This document shows positions 21,773-30,959 of a stretch of 64,000 bases of DNA, in pieces (within the stretch, counting starts at the first letter, position 1; every line of letters begins with the position of its first letter). The position numbers and the translations under genes are program-made. The notes beneath the pieces were generated by a model. That model saw nothing but the letters and a program-made list of their open reading frames with translations. It searched no databases and was not told the DNA's origin. Source of the DNA: Demequina phytophila (GTDB lineage Bacteria > Actinomycetota > Actinomycetes > Actinomycetales > Demequinaceae). The DNA lies in NCBI RefSeq assembly GCF_000971135.1, contig NZ_BBLW01000003.1:186001-250000 (forward strand), in the 5' to 3' direction.

Positions 21773-23017
21773 TCAGCCGCGTCGGACCGTCACCATGAGT
21801 GCGCCGGTCGCGACCACCGCGCACGCCGTCATGACGAGCGCGAGCGGCGCGGCTGTCGCGGTTCCGCCCACGCTCACGAGGGGCGACACCAGCGCCGCGA
21901 GGCCGAACTGCGCCGCGCCCAGCACCGCGGAGGCGGCTCCGGCCCCAGCCGGGACCGCGCCTAGGGCCAGCGCTGTGGCGTTGCCGAACACCAGGCCCAG
22001 GCTGCCCACCCCGACGAACAGCGGCAGCGCGAGCCAGCCCGCGGGCGCGCCGAGCGCGACCAGCGTGCCGAACACCAGCGTCGACGCCAGCAGCACCGCG
22101 ATGCCCGTGACGAGCAGCCGGCGGACGTCGTGGGTCGCCGCGAGCTTCGCCGACACGGCGCTCACCACCATGAGGGCGAGCGCGTTGGCGCCGAACGCCA
22201 GGCCGTAGCCGGTCGTGTCGAGCCCCATCATGTCCTGGTACAGGAACGGCGACGCGGAGATGTACGCCATCATCACGCCGAACGCGAAGGTGAAGACCGC
22301 GGTGTACCCGAGGAACGCGCGCGAGCGCAGCGCACGCAGCGGCGAACCGGTGGCGAGGCGCTCGGCGCGGTCCGCGAGGCGCCGGTCTGCGGGGTAGGAC
22401 TCCCGCACCACCGCGATCACGGCGACGAGCATCACCACGGAGAGCGCCAGCACCACGGCGAGGATGCCGCGCCAGCCGATCGGCTCGACCAGGAATCCAC
22501 CCACCACGGGCGCGATCACGGGCGCGACGCCGCCGACGATCATCATGAGGCTGAACGCGCGCGCCGCCGCCTTCCCGGTCGCGAGGTCCGAGATGATCGC
22601 GCGGCCGATCACCATGCCGGCGGCTCCGCCGAGGCCCTGGAGCAGCCGCGCGCCGATCAGCACGGCGGGGCTGGGGGCGAGCACGGTGGCGATGCCGGCG
22701 ACCACCATGAGCAGGCAGCCGGCGAGCAGCGGGGGCACTCGACCGAACCGGTCGGACAGCGGCCCGAACACCAGCTGACCCGCGGTCACGCCCACGAGGA
22801 ACGCGGTGAGGGTGAGCTGCACGGCGGTCGCGCCGGTCCCCAGCTCCGCGGCCATCTGCGGGAACGCCGGGAGGTACAGATCCGTCGCGAACGGCGCGAT
22901 GGCGGACAGCAGGCCGAGCACCGCGAGCAGGGCGGCGGTGATGGCGGCGCCGGTGGACGATGCGGCGGTCGCCCTGGCCTCGGAGGTGGCGGCCTGGGGG
23001 TGCGCGGGCGCGGACAT
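21773..23017 (-). CDS. Bcr/CflA-type multidrug efflux MFS transporter
   Basis: Twelve-helix drug/proton antiporter. 414 residues from ATG 23017, with GAGGAG upstream; the longer open frame reaching into the regulator is not coding. Family marks are LGLLSAIAPFATDLYLPAFPQM in helix 1, FGPLSDRFGRVPPLLAG in loop 2-3, GLGGAAGMVIGRAII (motif C region) and GWRGILAVVLALS. Divergent from a MarR regulator across 70 bp that carries a palindrome, so it is likely repressed by that MarR and induced by its ligand. Confidence 0.9.
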   Translation of the reverse strand: MSAPAHPQAATSEARATAASSTGAAITAALLAVLGLLSAIAPFATDLYLPAFPQMAAELGTGATAVQLTLTAFLVGVTAGQLVFGPLSDRFGRVPPLLAGCLLMVVAGIATVLAPSPAVLIGARLLQGLGGAAGMVIGRAIISDLATGKAAARAFSLMMIVGGVAPVIAPVVGGFLVEPIGWRGILAVVLALSVVMLVAVIAVVRESYPADRRLADRAERLATGSPLRALRSRAFLGYTAVFTFAFGVMMAYISASPFLYQDMMGLDTTGYGLAFGANALALMVVSAVSAKLAATHDVRRLLVTGIAVLLASTLVFGTLVALGAPAGWLALPLFVGVGSLGLVFGNATALALGAVPAGAGAASAVLGAAQFGLAALVSPLVSVGGTATAAPLALVMTACAVVATGALMVTVRRG

Positions 23018-23040
23018 AGGGACTCCTCGCGGTGAATTGA

Positions 23041-23054
23041 TTATGAAATCATAA
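23041..23054. promoter_or_regulatory. MarR operator palindrome
   Basis: TTATGA-aa-TCATAA, a perfect dyad in an AT-rich patch between the divergent MFS and marR genes. It covers the -35 side of the marR promoter (TACCCT at 23075-23080, 7 nt before the ATG), and its minus-strand CATAAT could be the -10 of the MFS gene. Confidence 0.7.
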
Positions 23055-23087
23055 CTGAACGGGCCTCGCGACGGTACCCTCGGACGC

Positions 23088-23528
23088 ATGGTTGAGGACG
23101 ACCCCACCGACCGCGAGCTCGCGGAGTTCGCCGAGTCCATCCTGCGGATCGCGCGCGAGCTGGATCCCCATGCGGCCGGCGTGGACGTGGTCCCGCTGAC
23201 GGGCACGGAGACCGCCGTCCTGCGATGGATCCACCACCACCCGGGGGCGTCGCCCAGCGCGGTCGCGGACGCGACGGGCCTGCGCCGGCCCAACCTCTCC
23301 GCGGCGGTCCGCAGCCTCGAGGACAAGGGGCTGGTGCGCCGGTCGCCCGACCCCGCGGATCATCGGCAGCAGCACCTCGAGGCCACCGCGCTCGCGGACG
23401 AGGGCGTCGAGCGGCTGCACGCCTACTGGTCGTCGCGGGTTCGCGAGGCGCTCGGCGGCGCGGTGGGCGGGGCATCCGCGGCGGCGGGGCTGCTCGACCG
23501 CCTCGAGTCGGGCCTGCGCGCGCGCTGA
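23088..23528 (+). CDS. MarR-family transcriptional regulator
   Basis: Winged-helix repressor. 146 residues, the usual MarR length: N-terminal dimer helices, recognition region ETAVLRWIHHHPGASPSAVADATGLRRPNLSAAVRSLEDKGLV (about 41-83) and wing RSPDPADHRQQHLEATA. The ATG lies 7 nt after TACCCT, a leaderless start. It probably represses itself and the divergent MFS exporter through the palindrome at 23041. It converges on the carotenoid operon. Confidence 0.9.
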   Translation: MVEDDPTDRELAEFAESILRIARELDPHAAGVDVVPLTGTETAVLRWIHHHPGASPSAVADATGLRRPNLSAAVRSLEDKGLVRRSPDPADHRQQHLEATALADEGVERLHAYWSSRVREALGGAVGGASAAAGLLDRLESGLRAR

Positions 23529-23666
23529 CCGCCGGCGCCGTTGACTTCCAATGACGGATGTGACGCGAATGCACCCGTGGTGCAGGTGAGGCAGCCCCAT
23601 CCTTCACGCGGCAACACACCTGTCACAAGTGTCATGGGGAATCGACGCGCCAGCTGACCCGACACC

Positions 23667-24539
23667 TCACCAGGCGGCGATCACCAGCAGCGTGACCGCG
23701 AACCCGACCGGCTGATTGAGCCACAGGAAGGTGCGCCAGCCGCGGTTCGCGTCCTCGCACGTCTCGTCGGTGACGCCCACGAACCGCGCGACCGAGACCA
23801 CGTACGCGAGCGGGAGGAGCGCCGCGAGCAGCGCGGGCCACGGCAGCGCCAGCAGCACCAGCGCGGAGGCGACGTAGAGCGCGATGGAGAACCACACCGT
23901 GGCGCGCGCCCCGATCACCGTCGCGACCGAGCCGATCGCGCCCTCGCGGTCGGCGCGCACGTCCTGCACCGCGCCGAACGCGTGACTGGCCATGCCCCAC
24001 ATGATGAACGCCACCCACACCGGCCACGCGCCCGGGTCGAGCAGCGACTCCCCCGCCAGCACCAGCGCATAGACCAGGGGCCCCGCGAAGTGCAGCGCGG
24101 ACGTCAGCGAGTCGAGGAACGGCCGCTCCTTGAACCGCAGCCCCGGCGCCGAGTACGCCACCACCCCGAACAGCACCAGCACCAGCGTGACACCCGCCGC
24201 CACCGACCCCTGCAGCACCAGCCACACGAACGGCGGGATCACGGTGATCGCGCATGCCCACAGGATCGCGCGGTGCACGCGCCGCGCCTCCGTCCGGTCG
24301 CGGATCACGTCCCCCTCGATGCCGCCCTTGCGGGGGTTCGCGAGGTCGGACTCGTAGTCGAAGACGTCGTTGATGCCGTACATCAGCAGGTTGTACGGGA
24401 TGAGGAAGAACAGCGTCCCCACCACCAGCACCGCGTCCACCTGATGCGTCACCAGCAGGTACGCGGCGGCGAACGGGAACGCGGTGTTGATCCAGGACAC
24501 CGGGCGCGAGGCCCGCACCAGCGCGGCGAGCGTGCTCAC
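23667..24539 (-). CDS. crtEb: UbiA-family prenyltransferase (lycopene elongase, CrtEb type)
   Basis: Last gene of the C50 carotenoid operon; adds dimethylallyl units to lycopene to give flavuxanthin-like C50 products. 290 residues, multi-pass membrane. The first Asp-rich motif is NDVFDYESD (about residue 68), and the second region GAVQDVRADREGAIGSVATVIGAR is present as in CrtEb/UbiA. GTG 24539 is chosen because it overlaps the crtYf stop by 4 bp (GTGA), as for every junction in this operon. The function rests on the crtYe/crtYf neighbours; UbiA homology alone would be ambiguous. Confidence 0.87.
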   Translation of the reverse strand: MSTLAALVRASRPVSWINTAFPFAAAYLLVTHQVDAVLVVGTLFFLIPYNLLMYGINDVFDYESDLANPRKGGIEGDVIRDRTEARRVHRAILWACAITVIPPFVWLVLQGSVAAGVTLVLVLFGVVAYSAPGLRFKERPFLDSLTSALHFAGPLVYALVLAGESLLDPGAWPVWVAFIMWGMASHAFGAVQDVRADREGAIGSVATVIGARATVWFSIALYVASALVLLALPWPALLAALLPLAYVVSVARFVGVTDETCEDANRGWRTFLWLNQPVGFAVTLLVIAAW

Positions 24540-24820
24540 TCGCGCGCCAGCCACGTCCACAGCGCGGGCACCAGCATCACGGCTCCCAGCGTGTAGGAGA
24601 AGTCCTCGAGGGGCGCGGATCCCACGCGGACGCCGGAGATGAGCGACTCGTCGTATGCCACGATCCCGAGGCCCACGATGACGTTGTCGAAGATCGTGGT
24701 GAGGGCGATGAGCACCAGTCCGGTGAGCAGCAGGGGACGATGCGGCAGTCGCCTCAGCGTGGGCACGGTCACCGCGGCGATGAGCGCCAGGACGGCGACG
24801 GAGAGGAGCGCGTAGGTCAT
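24536..24820 (-). CDS. crtYf: C50 carotenoid epsilon-cyclase subunit CrtYf
   Basis: One half of the heterodimeric lycopene-type cyclase. 94 residues with three transmembrane helices and the cyclase-domain motif TIFDNVIVGLGIVAYDESLISG ... APLEDFSYTLGAV, which carries the conserved acidic PLEDF. It starts within the crtYe stop (ATGA) and its own stop overlaps crtEb. The assignment of Yf versus Ye follows the Corynebacterium order Ye-Yf-Eb. Confidence 0.87.
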   Translation of the reverse strand: MTYALLSVAVLALIAAVTVPTLRRLPHRPLLLTGLVLIALTTIFDNVIVGLGIVAYDESLISGVRVGSAPLEDFSYTLGAVMLVPALWTWLARE

Positions 24821-25143
24821 GCGGGCTCCTGCGCGCGGTGGCTGCGGTGAAGCCAGCGCCACAGCAGCAGCGTCTGATACACGAGCAGGACGAGGAAGAA
24901 CAGCTCCTCGAGGGGCACCTCGGGCGCGAGGAGCACGCCGGTGAGGTAGGGCGCGTCGCCGATGAAGAAGATCCCCAGCCCCACCCCGACCGCGTCCCAC
25001 GCGAGGAAGAACGCGACCGCGATCGCCACGGTGAGCAGCGCGGGTCGGGGACGGTCGAACACCGCGACGCGATACCGCCGGTCCAGCAGGACCAGCCCTG
25101 CGATCGACACGAGCAGCGCGCCCAGGTAGGCGAAGGACGTCAC
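24817..25143 (-). CDS. crtYe: C50 carotenoid epsilon-cyclase subunit CrtYe
   Basis: Other half of the cyclase. 108 residues, three transmembrane helices, with the lycopene cyclase-domain blocks LAWDAVGVGLGIFFIGDAPYLTGVLLAPEVPLEELFFL (acidic PLEELFF motif at about 77-83). GTG 25143 overlaps the crtI stop by 4 bp. The long frame upstream in the same phase is a shadow of crtI. Confidence 0.87.
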   Translation of the reverse strand: MTSFAYLGALLVSIAGLVLLDRRYRVAVFDRPRPALLTVAIAVAFFLAWDAVGVGLGIFFIGDAPYLTGVLLAPEVPLEELFFLVLLVYQTLLLWRWLHRSHRAQEPA

Positions 25144-26756
25144 GCGCCGGCCCGCCGCGCGAGGTTGCCCAGGATCCCGCGGTCGCGCGAGCGTGCGAGG
25201 AAGCCCGGCGGGGCGGGCGCGGGCAGCGGACCCACGTCGACCGCGCCGAGCAGCCGCTTCGCCACGAGCTCCGCAGAGATCAGGCACAGCGGCACCCCGA
25301 TCCCGGGCACCGTGGACGCCCCGGCGTACAGGAGGTTGGGCACCTTCGAGGAGACGTTCGCGGGCCGGAACAGCGCGGACTGCGTGAGGGTGTGCTCGAG
25401 TCCGAGCGCGCCGCCCTCCCAGGCGCCCATCTGCGTCGCGAAGTCGGAGGGGGTGGTGACGCGCAGCACGGTGGAGCGGTCGGCGAGATCCGGCACCCCC
25501 GCCCAGGTCCCCACCTGCGCGAGGTAGCGCCGGCCCAGCGCCATGAGCGCCGCACGCGACTCGGGCGTCTCCCCGAGCGTGGTGTCCGCGGGGAACGGCA
25601 CCAGCATGAACAGCGAGTCCTTGCCCGGGGGCGACACCGCAGGGTCCGTGGCGCCCACCCGGGACACGTAGATGGACGCGGGCACGGGCGGCAGGTCGCG
25701 CGCGAGGATCGCGTCGAAGTGGGCGTCCCAGTCGCGCGTGAACAGCAGGTTGTGGTGCGCGAGCTCGGGCACGGAGCCGTCGACCTCGGCCATCACCAGC
25801 AGCGCGCTCACGCCGGGCTTGCGCCGCCGCCACGTCTTCTCGGGATGAGCTCGCCACTCCTCGGGTACCAGCGCCGTCTCCAGGTGGTGGAGGTCCGCTG
25901 CGCCCACCACGGCATCGGCCCGCACCACCTCGCCCGACTCGAGGGTGACGCCGGTCGCGAAGCCGCGATCGTCCACCAGCACCCGCGCGACGGGCGAGCC
26001 GGTGCGCAGGTCCGCTCCCGCGTCGCGTGCCACGCGCGCGATGGCCTCCGTGACCGCGTACATGCCGCCGCGGGGGTAGCGCACGCCGTCGGTGAGGTCC
26101 AGGTGGCTCATCAGCGAGAACAGTCCCGGCGCGCGGTCGGGCGAGGATCCCAGGAACACCGCGTGGAAGCCGAGGATCTGGCGAAGCCGGGGGTCGCGGA
26201 CGCGTAACGCGATGCGCGCGCCGAGCGAGCGCGCGAGCAGCCCGGCGAGCAGCGGCAGGCGGCGCATCACCTCGCCGTTCACCACCGCTTGGGGCCGCGC
26301 GAACGTGGTGTAGAGGAAGCGTTCGAGAGCGAAGCGGTAGAGGACCCCTGCCTCCTCGGCGTAGGCGCGCATCGCGTCGCCCTCGCCGGGGCTCAATGAG
26401 TCGAAGCGTCGCCAGTTCTTCTCGGGATCCGCGGACACGTCGAGGGTCGACGCCGTTTCCCACGGGTCGTCGCCCTCGAAGAACACGCGGTAGCGCGGGT
26501 CGAGGTCGACCAGGTCGAGCTCCTGCTCGACGTCCCGGCCCATGAGCGCGAACCATTGCGCGAACGCCTCGGGCATGAGGTACCAGGAGGGGCCCGAGTC
26601 GAACGTGTGGCCGGCCACCTCCACACGCCCCATGCGTCCGCCCAACGTCGCGTGCTTCTCGAGCAGCACCACGTCGGCGCCGCCGCGCGCGAGCAGGCCC
26701 GCGGACGCGAGCCCCGCGACGCCGCCGCCGATCACCACGACCCGCGGGCCGGTCAT
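25140..26756 (-). CDS. crtI: Phytoene desaturase
   Basis: FAD-dependent enzyme converting phytoene to lycopene. 538 residues: N-terminal dinucleotide-binding motif VVVIGGGVAGLASAGLLARGGADVVLLEKHATLGGRMG, the DSGPSWYLMPEAF block, GGMYAVTEAIARVARDAGADL, and the C-terminal CrtI signature NLLYAGASTVPGIGVPLCLISAELVAKRLL. Full length for the family. ATG overlaps the crtB stop (ATGA). Confidence 0.96.
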   Translation of the reverse strand: MTGPRVVVIGGGVAGLASAGLLARGGADVVLLEKHATLGGRMGRVEVAGHTFDSGPSWYLMPEAFAQWFALMGRDVEQELDLVDLDPRYRVFFEGDDPWETASTLDVSADPEKNWRRFDSLSPGEGDAMRAYAEEAGVLYRFALERFLYTTFARPQAVVNGEVMRRLPLLAGLLARSLGARIALRVRDPRLRQILGFHAVFLGSSPDRAPGLFSLMSHLDLTDGVRYPRGGMYAVTEAIARVARDAGADLRTGSPVARVLVDDRGFATGVTLESGEVVRADAVVGAADLHHLETALVPEEWRAHPEKTWRRRKPGVSALLVMAEVDGSVPELAHHNLLFTRDWDAHFDAILARDLPPVPASIYVSRVGATDPAVSPPGKDSLFMLVPFPADTTLGETPESRAALMALGRRYLAQVGTWAGVPDLADRSTVLRVTTPSDFATQMGAWEGGALGLEHTLTQSALFRPANVSSKVPNLLYAGASTVPGIGVPLCLISAELVAKRLLGAVDVGPLPAPAPPGFLARSRDRGILGNLARRAGA

Positions 26757-27646
26757 GCGGTGCTCCAGGGGCGGAGGGCGGCCAGGTTGCGCGCCGCCAG
26801 CGACGCCTTGACCGGGTTGGGGACCCGCACCCGACGGGTGACGAGCCTCCGCGCGGGGGTCTCCGCGATCTGGTCGAGCAGCCGCGCGTAGATGTCGATG
26901 GTGGTGCCCACCGCCGCCCGCGCGCGTGGGGGGAGCGCCCCCAGCACCTCCTGCGCCGCCGCGATGTCCCCCCGGCACTCCTCGACGAGGCCCGCGAGCC
27001 GCGCATCGTCCAGCGTTGCGGCCGTGACGCCGGGGAAGTAGCTGCGCCCCAGCTCGCCGTCGTCCGTCGCGAGATCCCGCAGGAAGTTCACCTTCTGATA
27101 CGCGGCGCCGAGGCGCCGCGCGCCCGCGCGGACCTCGGGGTCGAGCGGTCGCGGCCCGGCGCCGGTGTTGACGAAGACGGCGAGGCACATCTCCCCCACC
27201 ACCTCCGCGGAGCCGAAGATGTACCGCGCGAGCGAGTCGGCGTCGTGTGCCGTCGCGGTCAGGTCCATGCGCATGGACGCGAAGAACGGCTCGGTCTGCT
27301 CGTGCGTGATCCCGACCTCGCGCGCGGTGAGCGCGAACGCGTGCGCGACCAGGTCGGTGCTGAAGCCGCGGTCCATCGCGGCGTGGACCTCGGCCTCGAA
27401 CGCGTCGAGCAGCTCGCCCGCATCGGGCCCGCGGTAGGTGTCGACGATCTCGTCGGCGACGCGCACCATCGCGTACACGTTCCTGATGTGGGTGCGCTGC
27501 GCACGGGCCAGCAGCCGCGTGCCGAGCCCGAAGGACGTCGAGTAGCGGGCGATCACGCGCGCGGCGGCGTCGCGTGCCGCGGCGTCGTAGAGGGCGAGGC
27601 TGGCGGCGCCGTCGTCGTGCCGTCGCCGTCGCGAGCGGCGGCTCAC
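26753..27646 (-). CDS. crtB: Phytoene synthase
   Basis: Condenses two GGPP to phytoene. 297 residues. Squalene/phytoene synthase motifs: YSTSFGLGTRLL, first Asp-rich motif VRVADEIVDTYRG (DEIVD), and second motif YQKVNFLRDLATDDGELGRSYFP (RDLATDDGELGR). GTG 27646 overlaps the crtE stop (GTGA). It begins with an Arg-rich stretch, SRRSRRRRH. Confidence 0.96.
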   Translation of the reverse strand: MSRRSRRRRHDDGAASLALYDAAARDAAARVIARYSTSFGLGTRLLARAQRTHIRNVYAMVRVADEIVDTYRGPDAGELLDAFEAEVHAAMDRGFSTDLVAHAFALTAREVGITHEQTEPFFASMRMDLTATAHDADSLARYIFGSAEVVGEMCLAVFVNTGAGPRPLDPEVRAGARRLGAAYQKVNFLRDLATDDGELGRSYFPGVTAATLDDARLAGLVEECRGDIAAAQEVLGALPPRARAAVGTTIDIYARLLDQIAETPARRLVTRRVRVPNPVKASLAARNLAALRPWSTA

Positions 27647-28725
27647 GAGAGCCGGTCCGCGAGGCTGTCGATGAGGTCCACCAGGTAGCCCGACAGCGGC
27701 GCCGGGATCCGCTCGGAGGCGATGCGTCGCGCGAGGCGGCCGTGCTGACGCGCCGTGCGGAGCGCATGCTCCCGGGCCCCCGACGCGATGAGCACCTCTC
27801 GCACGCGAGCGGCCCCGTCCTCGTCCAGGCGAGGGTCGCCGACGGAGGCCTCGAGCACGGCCCTGCCCGCGGCATCGGCCCGTTGGAAGCCCAGGCGCAG
27901 CAGCTCGGTGCGCTTGCCGGCGCGCAGATCCGACAGGACGGACTTGCCGGTGACGGCGGGGTCGCCGAACACGCCCAGGTCGTCGTCCACCAGCTGGAAG
28001 CTCAGGCCCAGCGAGGCGCCCAGCTTCTCGAGGTGGCTCACCATGGTCGGGTCGCCGCCCGCGAGCTGCGCGCCGGCCAGCAGCGGCACGATGCACGAGT
28101 AGGTGGCCGTCTTGAGCTCCGCGACCACCAGCGAGTCCGCCTGCTCGGGGGCCACCATGCCGCCGTACATGTCGAGCAGCTCGCCCGCGATGGTGGTGCG
28201 GATCGCGCGGGTGATGAGGTCGAGGCACGCGATGCGGTGGTGGGCGGGCAGCTTCGCGCGGGAGATCAGGTCGTAGGACGATGCGAGGGCCAGGTCGCCT
28301 CCCAGGAGGGCGGCGGACAGGACGTGGGACTCGACCTGCGCGGGCGGGAGGCCGCTGGTCGCCAGCGCGGCACGCCGGGTGCCGGCGACGTTGGGACGGC
28401 CGCGGCGCACCTCGTCGCCGTCGAGCAGGTCGTCGTGGATGAGCATCGCGGTGTGGAGCATCTCCATCGCCGCGGCGACGGGCACGGCCGCCTCGGCGTC
28501 CTCGCCGCCCAGGCCCGCGTAGGCCGCGAGCGTGAGCGAGGGTCGCAGGTCCTTGCCGCCCAGGTACTGGTCGCCGATGGACGCCCACAGGTCGCGGTAG
28601 TCGGCGCCCGCGGAGGGCAGCTCGAGCATCGCACGCTCGACGTGGCGGTCGAGCGTGGCACGTACGTCGTCGAGATTGGCCTCGACGAAGTCGCGTACCC
28701 CGGCAACGGTCCCCAGCGGCGTCAT
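27643..28725 (-). CDS. crtE: Geranylgeranyl diphosphate synthase
   Basis: First gene of the carotenoid operon crtE-B-I-Ye-Yf-Eb; makes the C20 precursor. About 360 residues. Polyprenyl synthetase motifs: FARM HDDLLDGDEVRRGRP, LLGGDLALASSY, and SARM FQLVDDDLGVFGD. ATG 28725 lies 6 nt after TATCCT (28737-28732), giving a leaderless start; GTG 28728 is the alternative. No idi or MmpL-type gene accompanies the cluster. Expected end product is decaprenoxanthin or a related C50 pigment. Confidence 0.94.
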   Translation of the reverse strand: MTPLGTVAGVRDFVEANLDDVRATLDRHVERAMLELPSAGADYRDLWASIGDQYLGGKDLRPSLTLAAYAGLGGEDAEAAVPVAAAMEMLHTAMLIHDDLLDGDEVRRGRPNVAGTRRAALATSGLPPAQVESHVLSAALLGGDLALASSYDLISRAKLPAHHRIACLDLITRAIRTTIAGELLDMYGGMVAPEQADSLVVAELKTATYSCIVPLLAGAQLAGGDPTMVSHLEKLGASLGLSFQLVDDDLGVFGDPAVTGKSVLSDLRAGKRTELLRLGFQRADAAGRAVLEASVGDPRLDEDGAARVREVLIASGAREHALRTARQHGRLARRIASERIPAPLSGYLVDLIDSLADRLS

Positions 28726-28745
28726 CACGACAGGATAGACAGCAC

Positions 28746-28773
28746 GACCCCCGGGGGTATTCCCCCAGGGGTC
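28746..28773 (-). terminator. Hairpin between pknB and crtE
   Basis: Arms GACCCCCGGGGG and CCCCCAGGGGTC pair for 12 bp with one mismatch and a 4-nt loop. It lies after the pknB stop and before the crtE -10 box, so it probably insulates the carotenoid operon from the kinase operon. No T-run. Confidence 0.65.
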
Positions 28774-28792
28774 GGCTGTTCTCGAAAAGTGA

Positions 28793-30916
28793 TCAGCGGC
28801 AGACGTACTGCTGCTCGGTCGCGTCGGGCTGCCCCGGGTCCGGGGTGACGAGGACGGACCGCACGTCGCACCACATGGTGAGCGAGACCACGGTGCCGGG
28901 CGCCACCTGGGTGCCGGCGTTCGGGTTGGTGGCCTTGACCGTGCCGGCCAGGTCGACGTTCGCCTCGGTGTTGTCGACCGTGACGTCGCCGAGCGACAGG
29001 CCCTCGCCCTCGAGGTCCGCCTTCGCGGCGTTCTGCGACTTGCCGAGGACGTCGGGCACCGCCACCGTGGACGGCGCCGTCGCGACCACGAGGCTCACGG
29101 TGGAGCCGCGCTCGACGCGCCCCTCGCCCGGGTCCTGGCGCAGCACCGTGCCGTCCGCGGCATCGGTGGTCTCCTCCTCCGACTCCGACACCACGAGCGA
29201 GAGCTTGCCCAGCTTCTGGCGCGCCTCCTCGATGCTCAGCCCGGTGAGGTCGGGCAGCTTGACGAGGCCCGAGGCGAGGTACAGGGTGACCGTCGAGTCG
29301 TTCGGCACCTCCTCGCCCGCCTTGGGGTCCGTCTTCGACGCGCGGCCCTCGTCCAGGCTCGCATCGTCGACCGTGTCCCGCGCGACCACGCGTAGCCCGG
29401 CCGCCTCGAGCGCCTTGATGGCGTCGTCCTCGGTGTAGCCCTTGACGTCCGGGACGGTGACCACGTCGGGGCCGGTCGAGAGGAACACCGTGATCGTGGC
29501 ACCCTCGTCGACGTTGCGCCCCGCCTTGGGACTGGTGCGCGTGACCAGGTCCTTCTCGATCGTGTCGGACGCCTCGGTCTGGAAGTCTCCCGCGAGGCCG
29601 AGCCTGTCGAGCTCCGCCTGCGCCTCCGCCTGCGTCATGCCCTCGAGGTCGGTGATCTCGACGCGGGCCGCGGACGGGCTGGGCTCGGCGCCGGGGGCGT
29701 CGCGGTTGATCATGAACAGCGCGGCGATCACGAGCGCGACGGCGATGAGCGCCGCGGCGAGCAGCGACCACTGGATGATGCGCTTCTTGCGCAGCGCCGC
29801 CTCGTCCTCCTCGTCGTCGAGCGTGTCGACCGGGGCGGTGGTGGGAGCACCGCCGGACACCGGCTGACCCTCCGGACCCCAGGCGCCCGCCGGCATGACG
29901 GCCGTCTGGCCGGCGACGGTGGCCTCCGGCATGATCTCGGTGGCGCCCGTGACCGGGGCGCCGTCGTCACCGGCCATCGCGGCGGCGGCCACGCCCGCGG
30001 CCCCCGCGCCCAGCGCGGCTGAGCCGAGCGCGATCGCGCCGGTCGTGGGCGACACGCCGTCGCCCGCCATCACGCTCCGGAGGTCCGCGAGGAACTCCTG
30101 TGCGCTCGAGTAGCGCTCGTCGCGGTTCTTCGACAGCGCCCGCCCGACCACCTGGTCGAGCTCGGCGGGCACGTCGGACGCGAACTGCGACGGCTTCGGC
30201 GCGGGCTCGCGCACGTGCTGGTAGGCGACGGAGACGGGCGAGTCGCCGATGAACGGCGGCCGGCCGGTGAGGAGCTCGAACAGCACACAGCCCGTCGAGT
30301 ACAGGTCCGAGCGGGCGTCGACGTTCTCGCCGCGCGCCTGCTCGGGCGACAGGTACTGCGCGGTGCCCACCACGGCCTGGGTCTGCGTCATGGTCTGCCC
30401 GGCGTCGGCGAGGGCGCGCGCGATGCCGAAGTCCATCACCTTCACCGCGCCGGTGGGGGTGAGCATGATGTTCGCGGGCTTGATGTCGCGGTGGACCAGC
30501 CCGGCGTGGTGCGAGTAGTCGAGCGCGGCAAGCACGCCCGCGGTGATCTCCACCGCCTCGTCGATGGGTGCGGCGACGTCGCCCTTGAGGATCTCGCGGA
30601 CCGTGTGCCCCTCGACGTACTCCATCACGATGAAGGGCACGGCCTGGGGGTTGCCGTCGGGGTTGACGAAGGTGTCCTCGCCCGTGTCGTACACGGCGAC
30701 GATGCTGGGGTGGTTGAGGCCGGCGGCGGCCTGGGCCTCGCGACGGAAGCGGGTCTGGAACGACGGGTCGCGCGCGAGGTCGGCGCGGAGGATCTTGATC
30801 GCGACCGTGCGTCCGAGCCGCGTGTCGTATCCGACATGCACCTCGGCCATCCCACCCCGGCCGATGAGGTCGCCGACCTCATACCGTCCGGCGAGGATCT
30901 TCGGTTCGTCGTTCAT
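28793..30916 (-). CDS. pknB: PASTA-domain Ser/Thr protein kinase PknB
   Basis: Transmembrane kinase that senses muropeptides or lipid II and controls cell-wall growth. 707 residues: kinase domain 10-275 (GRGGMAEV P-loop, K41 in VAIKIL, HRDIKPAN with D144, DFGIA, SPEQARGE), Ala-rich juxtamembrane stretch, one transmembrane helix about residues 385-406, then four extracellular PASTA repeats (starts near VEITDLEGM, VVTVPDVKGY, LVKLPDLTG and TVAVPDVLG). AAGGAAGAG precedes the ATG. Last gene of the fhaA-to-pknB operon. Confidence 0.97.
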   Translation of the reverse strand: MNDEPKILAGRYEVGDLIGRGGMAEVHVGYDTRLGRTVAIKILRADLARDPSFQTRFRREAQAAAGLNHPSIVAVYDTGEDTFVNPDGNPQAVPFIVMEYVEGHTVREILKGDVAAPIDEAVEITAGVLAALDYSHHAGLVHRDIKPANIMLTPTGAVKVMDFGIARALADAGQTMTQTQAVVGTAQYLSPEQARGENVDARSDLYSTGCVLFELLTGRPPFIGDSPVSVAYQHVREPAPKPSQFASDVPAELDQVVGRALSKNRDERYSSAQEFLADLRSVMAGDGVSPTTGAIALGSAALGAGAAGVAAAAMAGDDGAPVTGATEIMPEATVAGQTAVMPAGAWGPEGQPVSGGAPTTAPVDTLDDEEDEAALRKKRIIQWSLLAAALIAVALVIAALFMINRDAPGAEPSPSAARVEITDLEGMTQAEAQAELDRLGLAGDFQTEASDTIEKDLVTRTSPKAGRNVDEGATITVFLSTGPDVVTVPDVKGYTEDDAIKALEAAGLRVVARDTVDDASLDEGRASKTDPKAGEEVPNDSTVTLYLASGLVKLPDLTGLSIEEARQKLGKLSLVVSESEEETTDAADGTVLRQDPGEGRVERGSTVSLVVATAPSTVAVPDVLGKSQNAAKADLEGEGLSLGDVTVDNTEANVDLAGTVKATNPNAGTQVAPGTVVSLTMWCDVRSVLVTPDPGQPDATEQQYVCR

Positions 30917-30959
30917 TCACTCTTCCTTAGTGGTCCGTGTTCGGGGGCCATTGTCGCAC

